In this document: piece by piece, positions 38,195 through 46,956 of the stretch
How positions within the stretch are numbered: position 1 is the first letter of the stretch
How the letters are laid out: the number at the start of each line of letters is the position of its first letter
NCBI GenBank assembly: GCA_964389685.1
Contig: CAYMFM010000010.1
Location: 14,754-78,753 of the forward strand
DNA length: 64,000 bases
Reading direction: 5' to 3'
Source: G020353115 sp964389685
Lineage (GTDB): Bacteria > Bacteroidota > Bacteroidia > Bacteroidales > VadinHA17
Made by a program: the position numbers and the translations under genes
Notes under the pieces: generated by a model
Database searches by the model: none
The model's input: the letters and a program-made list of their open reading frames with translations, nothing else
Told to the model about the DNA's origin: nothing

Positions 38195-39528
38195 TTGATT
38201 TGTTCTCTTATTGCATTTGCGATTACTTCTATTCCTTCTCTGACAGCTTCTTCGGTAATTACAAGCGGGGGGCAAATCTTTACCGTAGCTTCTCCGGGTC
38301 CGACAGGTGCAAACAATAGTAAACCATTTTGCATACAGTTCCAGACAATTTTATGGGCTAATTCACCATCCGGATCATCTCCATTTTGCTTTTTAATATG
38401 TATTCCGGCGACAAGACCTTTTCCCTGTATTGTTCGAATATTGTTTGGAGCAATACCTATCAGATTTTCCAATTCACCCAAAAGTATTTTGCCCATTTTT
38501 TCTGAATTTTCAACTAATTTTTTATGTTGAATGACTTCAATAGCTGCAGTGGCTGCTGCACAACAGACCGGATTTCCGCCATAGGTTGTTGTCATGGAAC
38601 CCGGCTTGTACTGTTGCATTATTTCCTCTTTCCCGATCACAGCAGAAATTGGCATACCACCCCCGATTCCTTTTCCGGCAGCTATAAGATCGGGAATCAC
38701 GTCATAATGTTCAAATCCCCACCATCTTCCACATCTGCCAAAACCGGCCTGTATTTCATCAAACATGAGAAGAACATCGTTTTCATCGCACCACGTCCTC
38801 AAATTTTGAATATATATTTTTGGAGCAAATGCCACAATTCCTCCCTGATAAGTTTCCACCATAACTCCGGCAACATCCTGAGGGGAAATATTTTGCTTTT
38901 CTAAAGAATTCAGGAATACATCAAATGACAGATCTTTACAATATACATTATCAGGAAAAGGAACTTGAACAAAGCCCGGATCCAGGTTTATAATCCACTC
39001 TTTTGCAAATGGATTACCGCTAATTTGCTGCGCTCCCATTGTTCTGCCATGGAAGCTGTTAACAAATGAGATGATAATGTGTTTCTTTTTCCCCCCGTTT
39101 TTTAAACCCCACGTTCTTGCCAACTTAATACATGTTTCTGTAGTTTCTGCACCGGTTGAAAGCAGATAATACTTATTTAACTCCGCGGGTGAAATCTCTT
39201 TCAGTTTATTCAATAATCTTTCCCTTGATTCATTATGAAAGCAATAACTAAAGATTAGCTCTCTTTCTAATTCAGCCTTAATGGCTTTAATTACTTCTGG
39301 ATGAGAATGTCCGCAATTGGCTACTAAAACACCGGAAGAAAAATCGAGAAAAACATTTCCATATTTATCAAATACCTGAAAGCCTTTTGCACGATCCCAA
39401 ATTACAGGTGGTTGGCCATGGGTAGAACGGACTTCTTTTTCGCGAATACTTTTTATCAATCCTAATGAATCCGGATGAGGTAATTCGCTTATGATCTTTC
39501 TGAATTTTGTTTCAATACCAATCCCCAT
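38191..39528 (-). CDS. Class III PLP-dependent aminotransferase
   Basis: The 445-residue enzyme has DEIQAGFGRCG with the PLP-contacting Asp257 and the lysine motif AAGKGIGGGMP with Lys286. This fold covers acetylornithine, GABA and glutamate-1-semialdehyde aminotransferases, not the DegT family usual for sugar nucleotides. Its presence in a nonulosonate operon, overlapping the GNAT gene, suggests a second amino group or an amino-acid-like substituent. The substrate is unknown. A 20-nt gap separates it from the cytidylyltransferase. Confidence 0.88.
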   Translation of the reverse strand: MGIGIETKFRKIISELPHPDSLGLIKSIREKEVRSTHGQPPVIWDRAKGFQVFDKYGNVFLDFSSGVLVANCGHSHPEVIKAIKAELERELIFSYCFHNESRERLLNKLKEISPAELNKYYLLSTGAETTETCIKLARTWGLKNGGKKKHIIISFVNSFHGRTMGAQQISGNPFAKEWIINLDPGFVQVPFPDNVYCKDLSFDVFLNSLEKQNISPQDVAGVMVETYQGGIVAFAPKIYIQNLRTWCDENDVLLMFDEIQAGFGRCGRWWGFEHYDVIPDLIAAGKGIGGGMPISAVIGKEEIMQQYKPGSMTTTYGGNPVCCAAATAAIEVIQHKKLVENSEKMGKILLGELENLIGIAPNNIRTIQGKGLVAGIHIKKQNGDDPDGELAHKIVWNCMQNGLLLFAPVGPGEATVKICPPLVITEEAVREGIEVIANAIREQIK

Positions 39529-39548
39529 TTTTTAATCCTAATTAATAG

Positions 39549-40355
39549 TTAAAGATTGAGTGTGATTTTTCCAGTTTTCTTTATATTAATCCACTTTTCC
39601 CTTATCTTCTTAAGTTTAATGTTTAATTCCTTATGGGCCACCCCTTTATTAATAGATAGTATTTGTTCATTATCTTTAAGCCAGTAAATTACGTCTAAAA
39701 GTTCTGGTTCTTTATATTCTTGAAATAAAGCATCAAATATTTCAATGAATAACAAATAATCTTTTTCCTCGTCAATTGTCAACCTGAAATCATTATTAAT
39801 GAAAATATCAGGTAATTCTATTTCAACGATTCTGAATTCATCCGGATGTTTGGACAAATATATAATACCCACGTGTTCCTGATCATCAGGATGTGAAGAT
39901 TTATCAGCTATATAAAACAAAGATTGAGTAGATCGAACTCCCTGCCCCTCAAGCAAAGTGCTTTCTTTTTTACTCCAGATGATATCTGCATTATATTCTG
40001 CAAGTACTTCTATTTGTGCATCAATAAATGGAGGGTGAATCAAGGGACAATCTCCTGTAATTCTCACAAAATAGGGGTAATCATACTTAGTTAATATTTC
40101 AATAAACCGACTTAACACATTATTCAGACTTCCCCGGTAAACATTTAGTTCATTTAATTCACAATACCTTGCCAATAGATCATCGGTTTTATCCGTTGAG
40201 GTAGCAACGATGATTTTATCGACCAATTTACATTTCTCAGCCCGTTTGTAAATATGCCATATGATAGGTTTGCCTGCAAGGGGCTTCATTACTTTGCCGG
40301 GTAGCCTGGAAGATGACATCCTTGCTTGAATAATAGCTATAGCTGGTTTATGCAT
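39549..40355 (-). CDS. SpsF/PseF-like cytidylyltransferase
   Basis: Predicted to activate the nonulosonic acid as a CMP-sugar. The nucleotide-binding loop QARMSSSRLPGKVMKPLAGK is at residues 10-29, ATSTDKTDD near 52 and ITGDCPLIHP near 101, which fits the SpsF family and related CMP-sugar synthetases. The chain is 268 residues, slightly longer than PseF. It begins 2 nt after the NeuB-like stop, as expected of sequential pathway genes. Confidence 0.86.
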   Translation of the reverse strand: MHKPAIAIIQARMSSSRLPGKVMKPLAGKPIIWHIYKRAEKCKLVDKIIVATSTDKTDDLLARYCELNELNVYRGSLNNVLSRFIEILTKYDYPYFVRITGDCPLIHPPFIDAQIEVLAEYNADIIWSKKESTLLEGQGVRSTQSLFYIADKSSHPDDQEHVGIIYLSKHPDEFRIVEIELPDIFINNDFRLTIDEEKDYLLFIEIFDALFQEYKEPELLDVIYWLKDNEQILSINKGVAHKELNIKLKKIREKWINIKKTGKITLNL

Positions 40356-40357
40356 CG

Positions 40358-41209
40358 TTAATGCTTGTCTCTAATCTTTCTTAACGGCCTTAATCCATCC
40401 GTTGGATCAGTACGCCAATCCCGGTCGCTCATTTCCGAAGGAGCAGGAGATTTTTCACCGGATCCGTCGGCTATATAACCTTCATTTACAGTTGCAATTA
40501 CATTTGATATATCACCGGGGAGCCAGCAATGTCCTGATTTGTACTCTTCACCCTTGCCGTCAAGGTCAAGATGGAATTCTACCATATTTGCATTCCATTT
40601 GTGAATAGCCCGGTATATGACAGCAGGACAAACGCTATGATCTGACCACCCAACTTTGCAACCAAACATATCTTTCAGGGTTTTAATGGCTTTCAGATTC
40701 GCTTCTTCAGCAGGAGTCGGGTATCCGGAAATACAATGAAGCAGTGTCAACTGTTTATTACCTGTTTTCAAAATGGTCTCAACCGCTTTGCTGATCTCAT
40801 TGAGTGTAGCCATCCCTGTGGACAATACAACGGGTTTATTTTTCAATGCGGTTTTAGTCAACAGATCCGACCAGAGAAGTTCATAACTTGCGATTTTATA
40901 AAAATCGACAAAGGGTTCAAGCTCATCAACGGCATCCAGATAAAAGGGTGTACATGCAAATTCAAGGTTAAGTTTGTGGGCATGATCCGCCAGGTGAGGT
41001 ATGTATTCAGTAGGAAGTTCCCAATCTTTTCTTTTCCTGGCATTTTCGTCATGAGCCAGAATTTCAGGAGCAAACAGTTCATCAACACGAAAGAGTTGGA
41101 ATTTAACGGCATGACATCCTATGTCCGCAGCTACCCTGATGAATTCTTTACTTCTATCCAGATCCTTATTGTGATTGGATGAGACTTCAGCTATAAACTT
41201 AACACTCAT
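40358..41209 (-). CDS. NeuB/PseI-like nonulosonic acid synthase lacking the SAF domain
   Basis: Condenses PEP with an amino sugar to give a nine-carbon 2-keto acid. Residues 4-245 follow the TIM barrel, with the metal ligands His191 in GWSDHS and His213 in VEFHLDL, and STGMATLNEI at 130-139. Known NeuB and PseI enzymes have about 60 more residues forming an antifreeze-like (SAF) lid that supplies an arginine to the neighbouring active site; here the chain ends at residue 283 without it, and the usual EKHF motif reads EFHL. A changed substrate is likely. The ATG at 41209 overlaps the PseC stop by 11 nt. Confidence 0.87.
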   Translation of the reverse strand: MSVKFIAEVSSNHNKDLDRSKEFIRVAADIGCHAVKFQLFRVDELFAPEILAHDENARKRKDWELPTEYIPHLADHAHKLNLEFACTPFYLDAVDELEPFVDFYKIASYELLWSDLLTKTALKNKPVVLSTGMATLNEISKAVETILKTGNKQLTLLHCISGYPTPAEEANLKAIKTLKDMFGCKVGWSDHSVCPAVIYRAIHKWNANMVEFHLDLDGKGEEYKSGHCWLPGDISNVIATVNEGYIADGSGEKSPAPSEMSDRDWRTDPTDGLRPLRKIRDKH

Positions 41210-42338
41210 TGATGATTTTATTAATGAGATTAATAACATACACCTGATCTTCGGCCTTTAAACCTGGATAGACAGGCAAACTGATCTCACGTTCATAAAA
41301 ATCTTCAGCAACAGGACATAATCCCTTTCGGTATCCTAACTTTCTATAATAGGGTTGCAGATAAACGGGGATATAATGTACCTGAACCTTGATATTGCTT
41401 TCATGCAGTTTCTCAAAAAAAATCCTTCTCTTGCTTTTATCTTTCAACCTGACAGGATAAAGATGGTAGGATGAAAGTGCATAATCTCTTTCAGGAGGAA
41501 TATGAAAGAAAGGATGGTTACGGAATACGTTGCCATATTCTGCTGCAATCTCTCTTCTTCTATTGATATTCGATTCCAGGCGGGAGAGTTGGGAAATCCC
41601 CAGGGCTGCCTGGAAATCTGTCATTCTGTAATTGTGACCCAGCAAATGCATCTCATAGTACCAGTCTCCCTCCTTATTATTGATCATATTTTCTTTAGTA
41701 ATTCCATGAGAACGGAACATTTGTAATCGACGGTAATATGCTTTACTATTGGTTAAAACAGCTCCACCCTCTCCGGTAGTAATATGTTTTACAGGATGAA
41801 AACTAAAGGTTACCATTTCGGAATATTTACAATCTCCGATGGTTAAATCCTTGTATTGTGCACCGGCAGCATGACTGGCATCTTCGATGATCTTAAGACC
41901 GTATTTTTTAGCTAATGATGAAATGGCTTCCAGATCAGCAGGATGGCCACCATAATGAACAGGGACAATAAATTTCGTATTGGTCGTGATCTTATCTTCT
42001 ATTAGTGCGGCATTGATATTTCCGGTATCTTTCTCAATATCTGAAAAAACCGGTCTAAGCCCCAGGAATAAACCAGCATTTCCGGTAGCTATAAATGTAT
42101 TGGGTGAAGTGATGAACTCTGAACCCTTTTCATTATCCAGGGCGAAATAAGCTCCATGCAAAGCAGATGTACCTGAATTGAAAAGAACTGCGTATTTTGC
42201 TCCAAATCTATCGGCCAGTTCCTCTTCAAACTTTCTACTGATCGGTCCGGTGGTAATGTAATCAGCATACAGAACCTTGTTAACTGCCTCAATGTCCTTC
42301 TTTGTGATATGTTGCCTGCCGTATGGAATGCGTTTCAT
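41199..42338 (-). CDS. pseC: UDP-4-amino-4,6-dideoxy-N-acetyl-beta-L-altrosamine transaminase PseC
   Basis: A DegT/DnrJ-type PLP enzyme that puts the amino group on C4 of the PseB product. Key sites are NSGTSALHGAYFAL near residue 54, EDASHAAGA at 152-160 and the PLP lysine Lys184 in SFHPVKHITTGEGG. The 379-residue length is normal. It overlaps PseB by 4 nt (ATGA), as expected for the first two steps of pseudaminic acid synthesis. A LegC-type enzyme is the main alternative, but the PseB partner favours the altro series. Confidence 0.88.
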   Translation of the reverse strand: MKRIPYGRQHITKKDIEAVNKVLYADYITTGPISRKFEEELADRFGAKYAVLFNSGTSALHGAYFALDNEKGSEFITSPNTFIATGNAGLFLGLRPVFSDIEKDTGNINAALIEDKITTNTKFIVPVHYGGHPADLEAISSLAKKYGLKIIEDASHAAGAQYKDLTIGDCKYSEMVTFSFHPVKHITTGEGGAVLTNSKAYYRRLQMFRSHGITKENMINNKEGDWYYEMHLLGHNYRMTDFQAALGISQLSRLESNINRRREIAAEYGNVFRNHPFFHIPPERDYALSSYHLYPVRLKDKSKRRIFFEKLHESNIKVQVHYIPVYLQPYYRKLGYRKGLCPVAEDFYEREISLPVYPGLKAEDQVYVINLINKIINEC

Positions 42339-43369
42339 TTCTTAACTTCAAAGGTTGGATCAACATGTTGTTTGATTAGTTTTCGAAGATCTTCGACACT
42401 TAACCATACATTATTTAATCCTGAATTATATCTGAATTCCGGCTTCACCTTTTTCCCGTTCCCCTTTTTGATTATATCTTCAAACCGGTGTTGACCTGTA
42501 CGGGGTAAAACAATATAATAATCGTCGAATTCAATCGTAAAGGAAGCATCATTTTCGGTGATCATATCTTCATGCAACTTCTCACCGGGGCGGATACCCA
42601 CTGTTTTGAACGGCACCGCTGGTGCAATTGCCTCTGCCAGGTCGAGAATTTTATACGAGGGAAGTTTTGGTACAAAAATCTCACCTCCCACGGAATGCTC
42701 TATGGCGTAAAGGACCAGATTAACCCCCTCCTCTAATGAGATATTAAACCTTGTCATGTCAGGATGTGTTACCGGAATGGTTCCTGAATTGCGGAGGTTC
42801 AGAAAAAAGGGAATTACAGATCCACGGGATCCCATAACATTTCCATACCGGACAACGGAGAATGCAATATCCCGGAGGCCTTTCATGTTGTTCGCTGCTA
42901 CAAATAATTTATCAGCACACAATTTTGTTGCACCATACAGATTAACCGGGGCAGCAGCTTTGTCGGTAGACAGTGCGATAACACGTTTCACCCCATTATC
43001 AAGAGCTGCTTCAATGACATTTTCAGCACCCAGTATATTTGTTTTAATGCATTCAATCGGGTTGTATTCTGCTGCAGGTATCTGTTTTAATGCTGCAGCA
43101 TGGATTACTATATCGATTCCCTCAAAAGCTCTTTTCAGGCGGTTTAAATCCCTTACATCACCGATAAAAAATCGGATGGCATCATACGTAGATTTTGGGT
43201 ATAACTGAGCCATTTCAAATTGTTTCAGTTCATCTCTTGAAAAAACGACGAGTTTCTTAATCTTTGGGAACCGTGAAAGAACGGTTTTGACAAATTCCTT
43301 ACCAAATGAACCGGTACCACCAGTTATCAATAAAGATTTCTGGCTCAGATTTAAATTGTTCTCAATCAT
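42335..43369 (-). CDS. pseB: UDP-N-acetylglucosamine 4,6-dehydratase (inverting) PseB
   Basis: Removes water across C4-C6 and inverts C5 of UDP-GlcNAc, the first committed step of pseudaminic acid synthesis. The GGTGSFGKEF motif is at 17-26, and the catalytic set STDKAAAPVNLYGATK gives Asp136, Lys137, Tyr145 and Lys149. The 344-residue length and FlaA1-like pattern are typical. It is 21 nt after the GT42/MptE-like gene and overlaps PseC. The context shows the operon makes a nonulosonic acid rather than a simple hexose. Confidence 0.92.
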   Translation of the reverse strand: MIENNLNLSQKSLLITGGTGSFGKEFVKTVLSRFPKIKKLVVFSRDELKQFEMAQLYPKSTYDAIRFFIGDVRDLNRLKRAFEGIDIVIHAAALKQIPAAEYNPIECIKTNILGAENVIEAALDNGVKRVIALSTDKAAAPVNLYGATKLCADKLFVAANNMKGLRDIAFSVVRYGNVMGSRGSVIPFFLNLRNSGTIPVTHPDMTRFNISLEEGVNLVLYAIEHSVGGEIFVPKLPSYKILDLAEAIAPAVPFKTVGIRPGEKLHEDMITENDASFTIEFDDYYIVLPRTGQHRFEDIIKKGNGKKVKPEFRYNSGLNNVWLSVEDLRKLIKQHVDPTFEVKK

Positions 43370-43390
43370 TTTATTGAGGATATAAAAATT

Positions 43391-44281
43391 CTACAGTAGA
43401 TAACCCTCCCTGTACCGCTCAAACGCATCGATATAAGATCCTGGAGTGGCGTTAATGATTTTTACGTTACGGCTTTGGGCATATTTTTCCAGGATGAAGT
43501 ATCCCTCAAAAGCGTACACAAATTTAATTAAAACTTCATGTAGTTTGCGTTTATCCTGGCCTTTTTTTAGCATCGGCCTGGGGACAGAATTATCATGATC
43601 GTAAAAATGCTTCTGGCGAATCAGTACATCATTGTTTTCGTTGACGTATATTTCTCTCAACCAGGAATGATCAACTCCCAGCAAATAGATCCTGAAGAAG
43701 GACAGGTTGATTGCCATAAATATGGACGGTATTAATACATTATGAGGACGTGGCATCCCGAGATTAAGCCTGAAGAGGAACAAGCAAAAGCCCCAAAAAC
43801 CCTCCACAGGTGTGTTATTAAAAAAGCATACCTTAATGTTATGATTCCGGGATAGCTGTTTCATGATGTTGCTTTTGAAAAAGTCACTCTTTCTTACCGA
43901 AAAGGGAAGATAGAGCCATACAGGCCACTCGGTTTTCTGACTGATCGTAAGGAATAGATCAGCATATTTTTCAAGTAGGGCATTATCTGCCTTTTTCATT
44001 CCTATTTCAGGTGCAGCGATAACATAAATGCTGGGTTTGAGTTGCTCGTAAAGCTGACTGACTGCAAAAAAATTGACGCAAAAAAGCCTACGCTGATTTA
44101 TGAATTCGGGATGGTCCTTCAAGGACTGAGTAAGGGATGGCCCGTTTCCAAGAAGAACACATTCCCCAAATTTCTTATCAACGTGTAACTTTTGTGGAAT
44201 TTTCGATAAAAGGGTAATCCTGATCAGGGTCAGGATTGTCTTATTTAGCTGATTCAGAAATGTTTGAATGGATGAAATCAT
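43391..44281 (-). CDS. Putative GT42/MptE-like glycosyltransferase (nonulosonate transferase candidate)
   Basis: The 296-residue protein has GNGPSL at 45-50, followed by LFCVNFFA near 67 and a IPSIFMAINLSFFRIYLLGVDHSW-type region at 185-207, here cited in parts (IFMAIN, IYLLGVDHSW). That order matches the GT42 sialyltransferases such as CstII and the related DUF115/MptE-like motility accessory factors. Either would use CMP-nonulosonate or act on its carrier. Its ATG overlaps the glyS stop (ATGA). Placement directly before PseB supports the transferase role. I have no direct structural proof; the family call is from motif pattern only. Confidence 0.65.
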   Translation of the reverse strand: MISSIQTFLNQLNKTILTLIRITLLSKIPQKLHVDKKFGECVLLGNGPSLTQSLKDHPEFINQRRLFCVNFFAVSQLYEQLKPSIYVIAAPEIGMKKADNALLEKYADLFLTISQKTEWPVWLYLPFSVRKSDFFKSNIMKQLSRNHNIKVCFFNNTPVEGFWGFCLFLFRLNLGMPRPHNVLIPSIFMAINLSFFRIYLLGVDHSWLREIYVNENNDVLIRQKHFYDHDNSVPRPMLKKGQDKRKLHEVLIKFVYAFEGYFILEKYAQSRNVKIINATPGSYIDAFERYREGYLL

Positions 44282-45831
44282 GTTATGAAGTTGAGAAGAT
44301 TTTTCAGGTCGACTTTTTGATTTATGATCTGCTGCAAATTGGGGATATGAACCCGTTCCTGTTCCATTGAGTCCCTGTAACGGATTGTTACTGTTTCATC
44401 CTCTGTTGTTTGGTGATCAATAGTGATACAGAACGGAGTTCCTATGGCATCCTGTCTCCTATACCGTCTTCCAATGGAATCTTTTTCTTCATACTGGCAA
44501 TTAAAGCTGAATTTCAGATCATCCATGATCTTTCTGGCGATTTCGGGTAAGCCATCCTTTCTTACCAGCGGCAGTACTGCCAGCTTAACGGGGGCAAGAG
44601 AAGGATGAATTTTCAAGACTACTCGTTCGTCATCAACCCCGTTATTTTTAGGCAGCGACTCTATGGTAAATGCGCTTGAAAGTACCGATAAAAACGTCCT
44701 GTCCAGTCCAATAGAGGTTTCAACAACGTATGGGATATAGCTTTCGTTCCTTTCAACATCAAAGTATTGCATTTTTTTATTGGAATATTTCTGATGTTGG
44801 GAAAGGTCATAGTCGGTTCGGGAATGAATGCCTTCCAACTCTTTGAAACCGATTGGAAAGTGATATTCGATATCCGTTGCAGCATTTGCGTAATGAGCCA
44901 GTTTTTTATGCTCATGAAACCGGTATTTATCATCACCCAGCCCCATGGCCTTATGCCATTTCATCCTTAGCTCCTTCCAGTATTCAAACCATTTCATCTC
45001 CTCTCCCGGTTGTATGAAATATTGCATCTCCATTTGTTCAAATTCGCGCATTCTGAAAATAAATTGCCTTGCAACAATTTCATTTCTGAATACCTTACCG
45101 ATCTGGGCAATCCCAAAAGGGAGCTTCATCCGGGCAGTCTTCTGTACATTCAGGAAATTTGTAAAAATTCCCTGGGCCGTTTCCGGTCGCAGATATATTG
45201 TTGATGCTTCCTCACTTATCGATCCCAGTTTGGTACTGAACATCAGGTTAAACTGCCGTACATCCGTCCAGTTTTTTGAACCGGTTTCAGGATCAGCAAT
45301 TTCACAATCGACAATAATCTGTTTTAATCCTTGCAGGTCCTCCTTCTCAAGAGCGGCATCTAATCGATCCTGAATATCGTTGTACTTCTTTCGATTCTCA
45401 ATGACCCGGGGATTGGTTGATACAAATTGTTCTTCATCAAACGCATCTCCAAAACGCTCCTTTGCCTTTTGGATCTCCTTGCTTATTTTCCCTTCAATTT
45501 TTTGCAGGTATTCCTCAACCAAAATATCTGCACGATATCTCTTTTTCGAATCTTTATTGTCAATGAGCGGATCATGGAATGCCTTTAAATGGCCAGAGGC
45601 TTTCCAAACGGTTGGATGCATGAAGATTGCAGAATCGATGCCAACGATGTTTTCATGCAGCTTAACCATTGAATCCCACCAGTATTGCTTTATATTGTTT
45701 TTTAACTCTGTGCCATACTGTCCATAGTCATATACGGCTCCCAGTCCATCATATATTTCGCTGGAGGGGAAAATAAAACCATATTCCTTCGCATGACTAA
45801 TGATTTTTTTGAAAAGGTCATCCTGAGCCAT
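44278..45831 (-). CDS. glyS: Glycine--tRNA ligase
   Basis: The homodimeric class II glycyl-tRNA synthetase of 517 residues. The opening ISHAKEYGFIFPSSEIYDGLGAVYDYG is characteristic in parts (FIFPSSEIY), motif 2 reads FRNEIVARQFIFRMREFEQ near residue 251, and motif 3 ETSIGLDRTFL lies near 366. The C-terminal anticodon domain starts near 410. It is complete. It is the first gene of a long reverse operon and is coupled by ATGA to the GT42/MptE-like gene, so a translation gene drives a glycan locus. Confidence 0.96.
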   Translation of the reverse strand: MAQDDLFKKIISHAKEYGFIFPSSEIYDGLGAVYDYGQYGTELKNNIKQYWWDSMVKLHENIVGIDSAIFMHPTVWKASGHLKAFHDPLIDNKDSKKRYRADILVEEYLQKIEGKISKEIQKAKERFGDAFDEEQFVSTNPRVIENRKKYNDIQDRLDAALEKEDLQGLKQIIVDCEIADPETGSKNWTDVRQFNLMFSTKLGSISEEASTIYLRPETAQGIFTNFLNVQKTARMKLPFGIAQIGKVFRNEIVARQFIFRMREFEQMEMQYFIQPGEEMKWFEYWKELRMKWHKAMGLGDDKYRFHEHKKLAHYANAATDIEYHFPIGFKELEGIHSRTDYDLSQHQKYSNKKMQYFDVERNESYIPYVVETSIGLDRTFLSVLSSAFTIESLPKNNGVDDERVVLKIHPSLAPVKLAVLPLVRKDGLPEIARKIMDDLKFSFNCQYEEKDSIGRRYRRQDAIGTPFCITIDHQTTEDETVTIRYRDSMEQERVHIPNLQQIINQKVDLKNLLNFIT

Positions 45832-45862
45832 AAGGCAACTGTTTGGTTTGAAAATTATCCGA

Positions 45863-45870
45863 CAAAAGTA
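45863..45870 (-). promoter_or_regulatory. Candidate -7 element (TACTTTTG) of glyS-nonulosonate operon
   Basis: An exact TAnnTTTG match on the minus strand, 32 nt before the glyS ATG. No clear TTG -33 box is found at the normal distance, so it rests on one element. Confidence 0.4.
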
Positions 45871-46038
45871 AAGTAAAATATTTTGTTTTCATAGTGTTAC
45901 CATTTCTTGATACAGGTTGGAAAGCAGGCTTTCAATGCTCATTTTTCCCCAATTCATTTGAAAAGGTTACTTTTGCACAGGAAATGGATACGTCATCATG
46001 GATTATATTTACCTGCAGTATACACCAAAATTGAAACG

Positions 46039-46938
46039 ATGAAAAAGATTTACATTGCCGGGTGTGGGGGTATGTTGGGAGAGGCTTTCTATGTGCAGTT
46101 CAGGAATGAATTCCAGCTTAAGTGCAGCGATATTGATGTTAATGAGCCATGGCTTTCCTACCTGGACTTCAGGGATTATAATGCATATTGGAAGGATGTT
46201 TCAGATTATAATCCTGATTATTTATTTCACCTGGGCGCGTATACCGATCTTGAATATTGCGAAAAGCACGTTGATGATACCTATGAAACGAATACACTTT
46301 CGGTAGAGAATGCAGTATATATCGCCAATCAGCTACATATTCCAATTTTATATATCAGTACAGCCGGGATATTTGATGGATTGAAAGAGTATTATGATGA
46401 TTGGGATCAACCCAATCCTGCAGGAGTATACGCACGAACAAAATACCTGGGAGAACGATTTGTGGTTGAAAATGCACACCGGTATCTTGTATGCAGAGCT
46501 GGATGGATGATGGGTGCAGGTCCCGGGAAGGATAAAAAATTTGTACAGAAAATCATGAAGCAACTCAAAGATGGGGTGAAAACGCTTCATGTAGTGGACG
46601 ATAAGGATGGCACACCCACCTATACTCATGATTTTTGCCGGAATGTTAAACTTTTGTTGGAGAAGGAGTACTGGGGATTGTACAATATGGTGTGTGGAGG
46701 TCAGACCAACCGGTTGGAAGTAACCCATGAGATGATCAACCTCCTCGGGTTATCAGAGGAAATTAGCATCAAGGCAGTTTCTTCTGATTTCTTTGCTAAG
46801 GAATACTTTGCTAACCGTCCACCCTCCGAAAGATTGATTAATAAAAAGCTTGATTTGAGGAAAATAAATATTATGAGGGATTGGAAAACAGCCCTGAAGG
46901 AATATTTAGAGTCTTATTATAAAGGCTATCTGGGTTAA
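46039..46938 (+). CDS. RmlD-like sugar-nucleotide reductase/epimerase (SDR)
   Basis: The start is placed at the ATG at 46039, where the protein opens MKKIYIAGCGGMLGEAF with the Rossmann motif; an upstream in-frame extension has no family character. The 299-residue chain has the STAGIFDG region near residue 114 and the YARTK pair near 138, like dTDP-4-dehydrorhamnose reductases. It is divergent from glyS and next to a GT2 gene. A role in making a deoxysugar for the surface glycan is possible but not shown. Confidence 0.82.
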   Translation: MKKIYIAGCGGMLGEAFYVQFRNEFQLKCSDIDVNEPWLSYLDFRDYNAYWKDVSDYNPDYLFHLGAYTDLEYCEKHVDDTYETNTLSVENAVYIANQLHIPILYISTAGIFDGLKEYYDDWDQPNPAGVYARTKYLGERFVVENAHRYLVCRAGWMMGAGPGKDKKFVQKIMKQLKDGVKTLHVVDDKDGTPTYTHDFCRNVKLLLEKEYWGLYNMVCGGQTNRLEVTHEMINLLGLSEEISIKAVSSDFFAKEYFANRPPSERLINKKLDLRKINIMRDWKTALKEYLESYYKGYLG

Positions 46939-46956
46939 TTTGAGTTGCATCCCGGG

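Noticed and set aside
37712..38275. Longer GNAT reading frame starting at 38275
   Set aside because: The extra 27 residues are basic and lie inside the aminotransferase gene; the ATG at 38194 makes an ATGA overlap and a typical GNAT start.
45907..46038. Upstream extension of the RmlD-like protein
   Set aside because: The 44 extra residues have no family similarity, and the Rossmann motif starts directly after the ATG at 46039.
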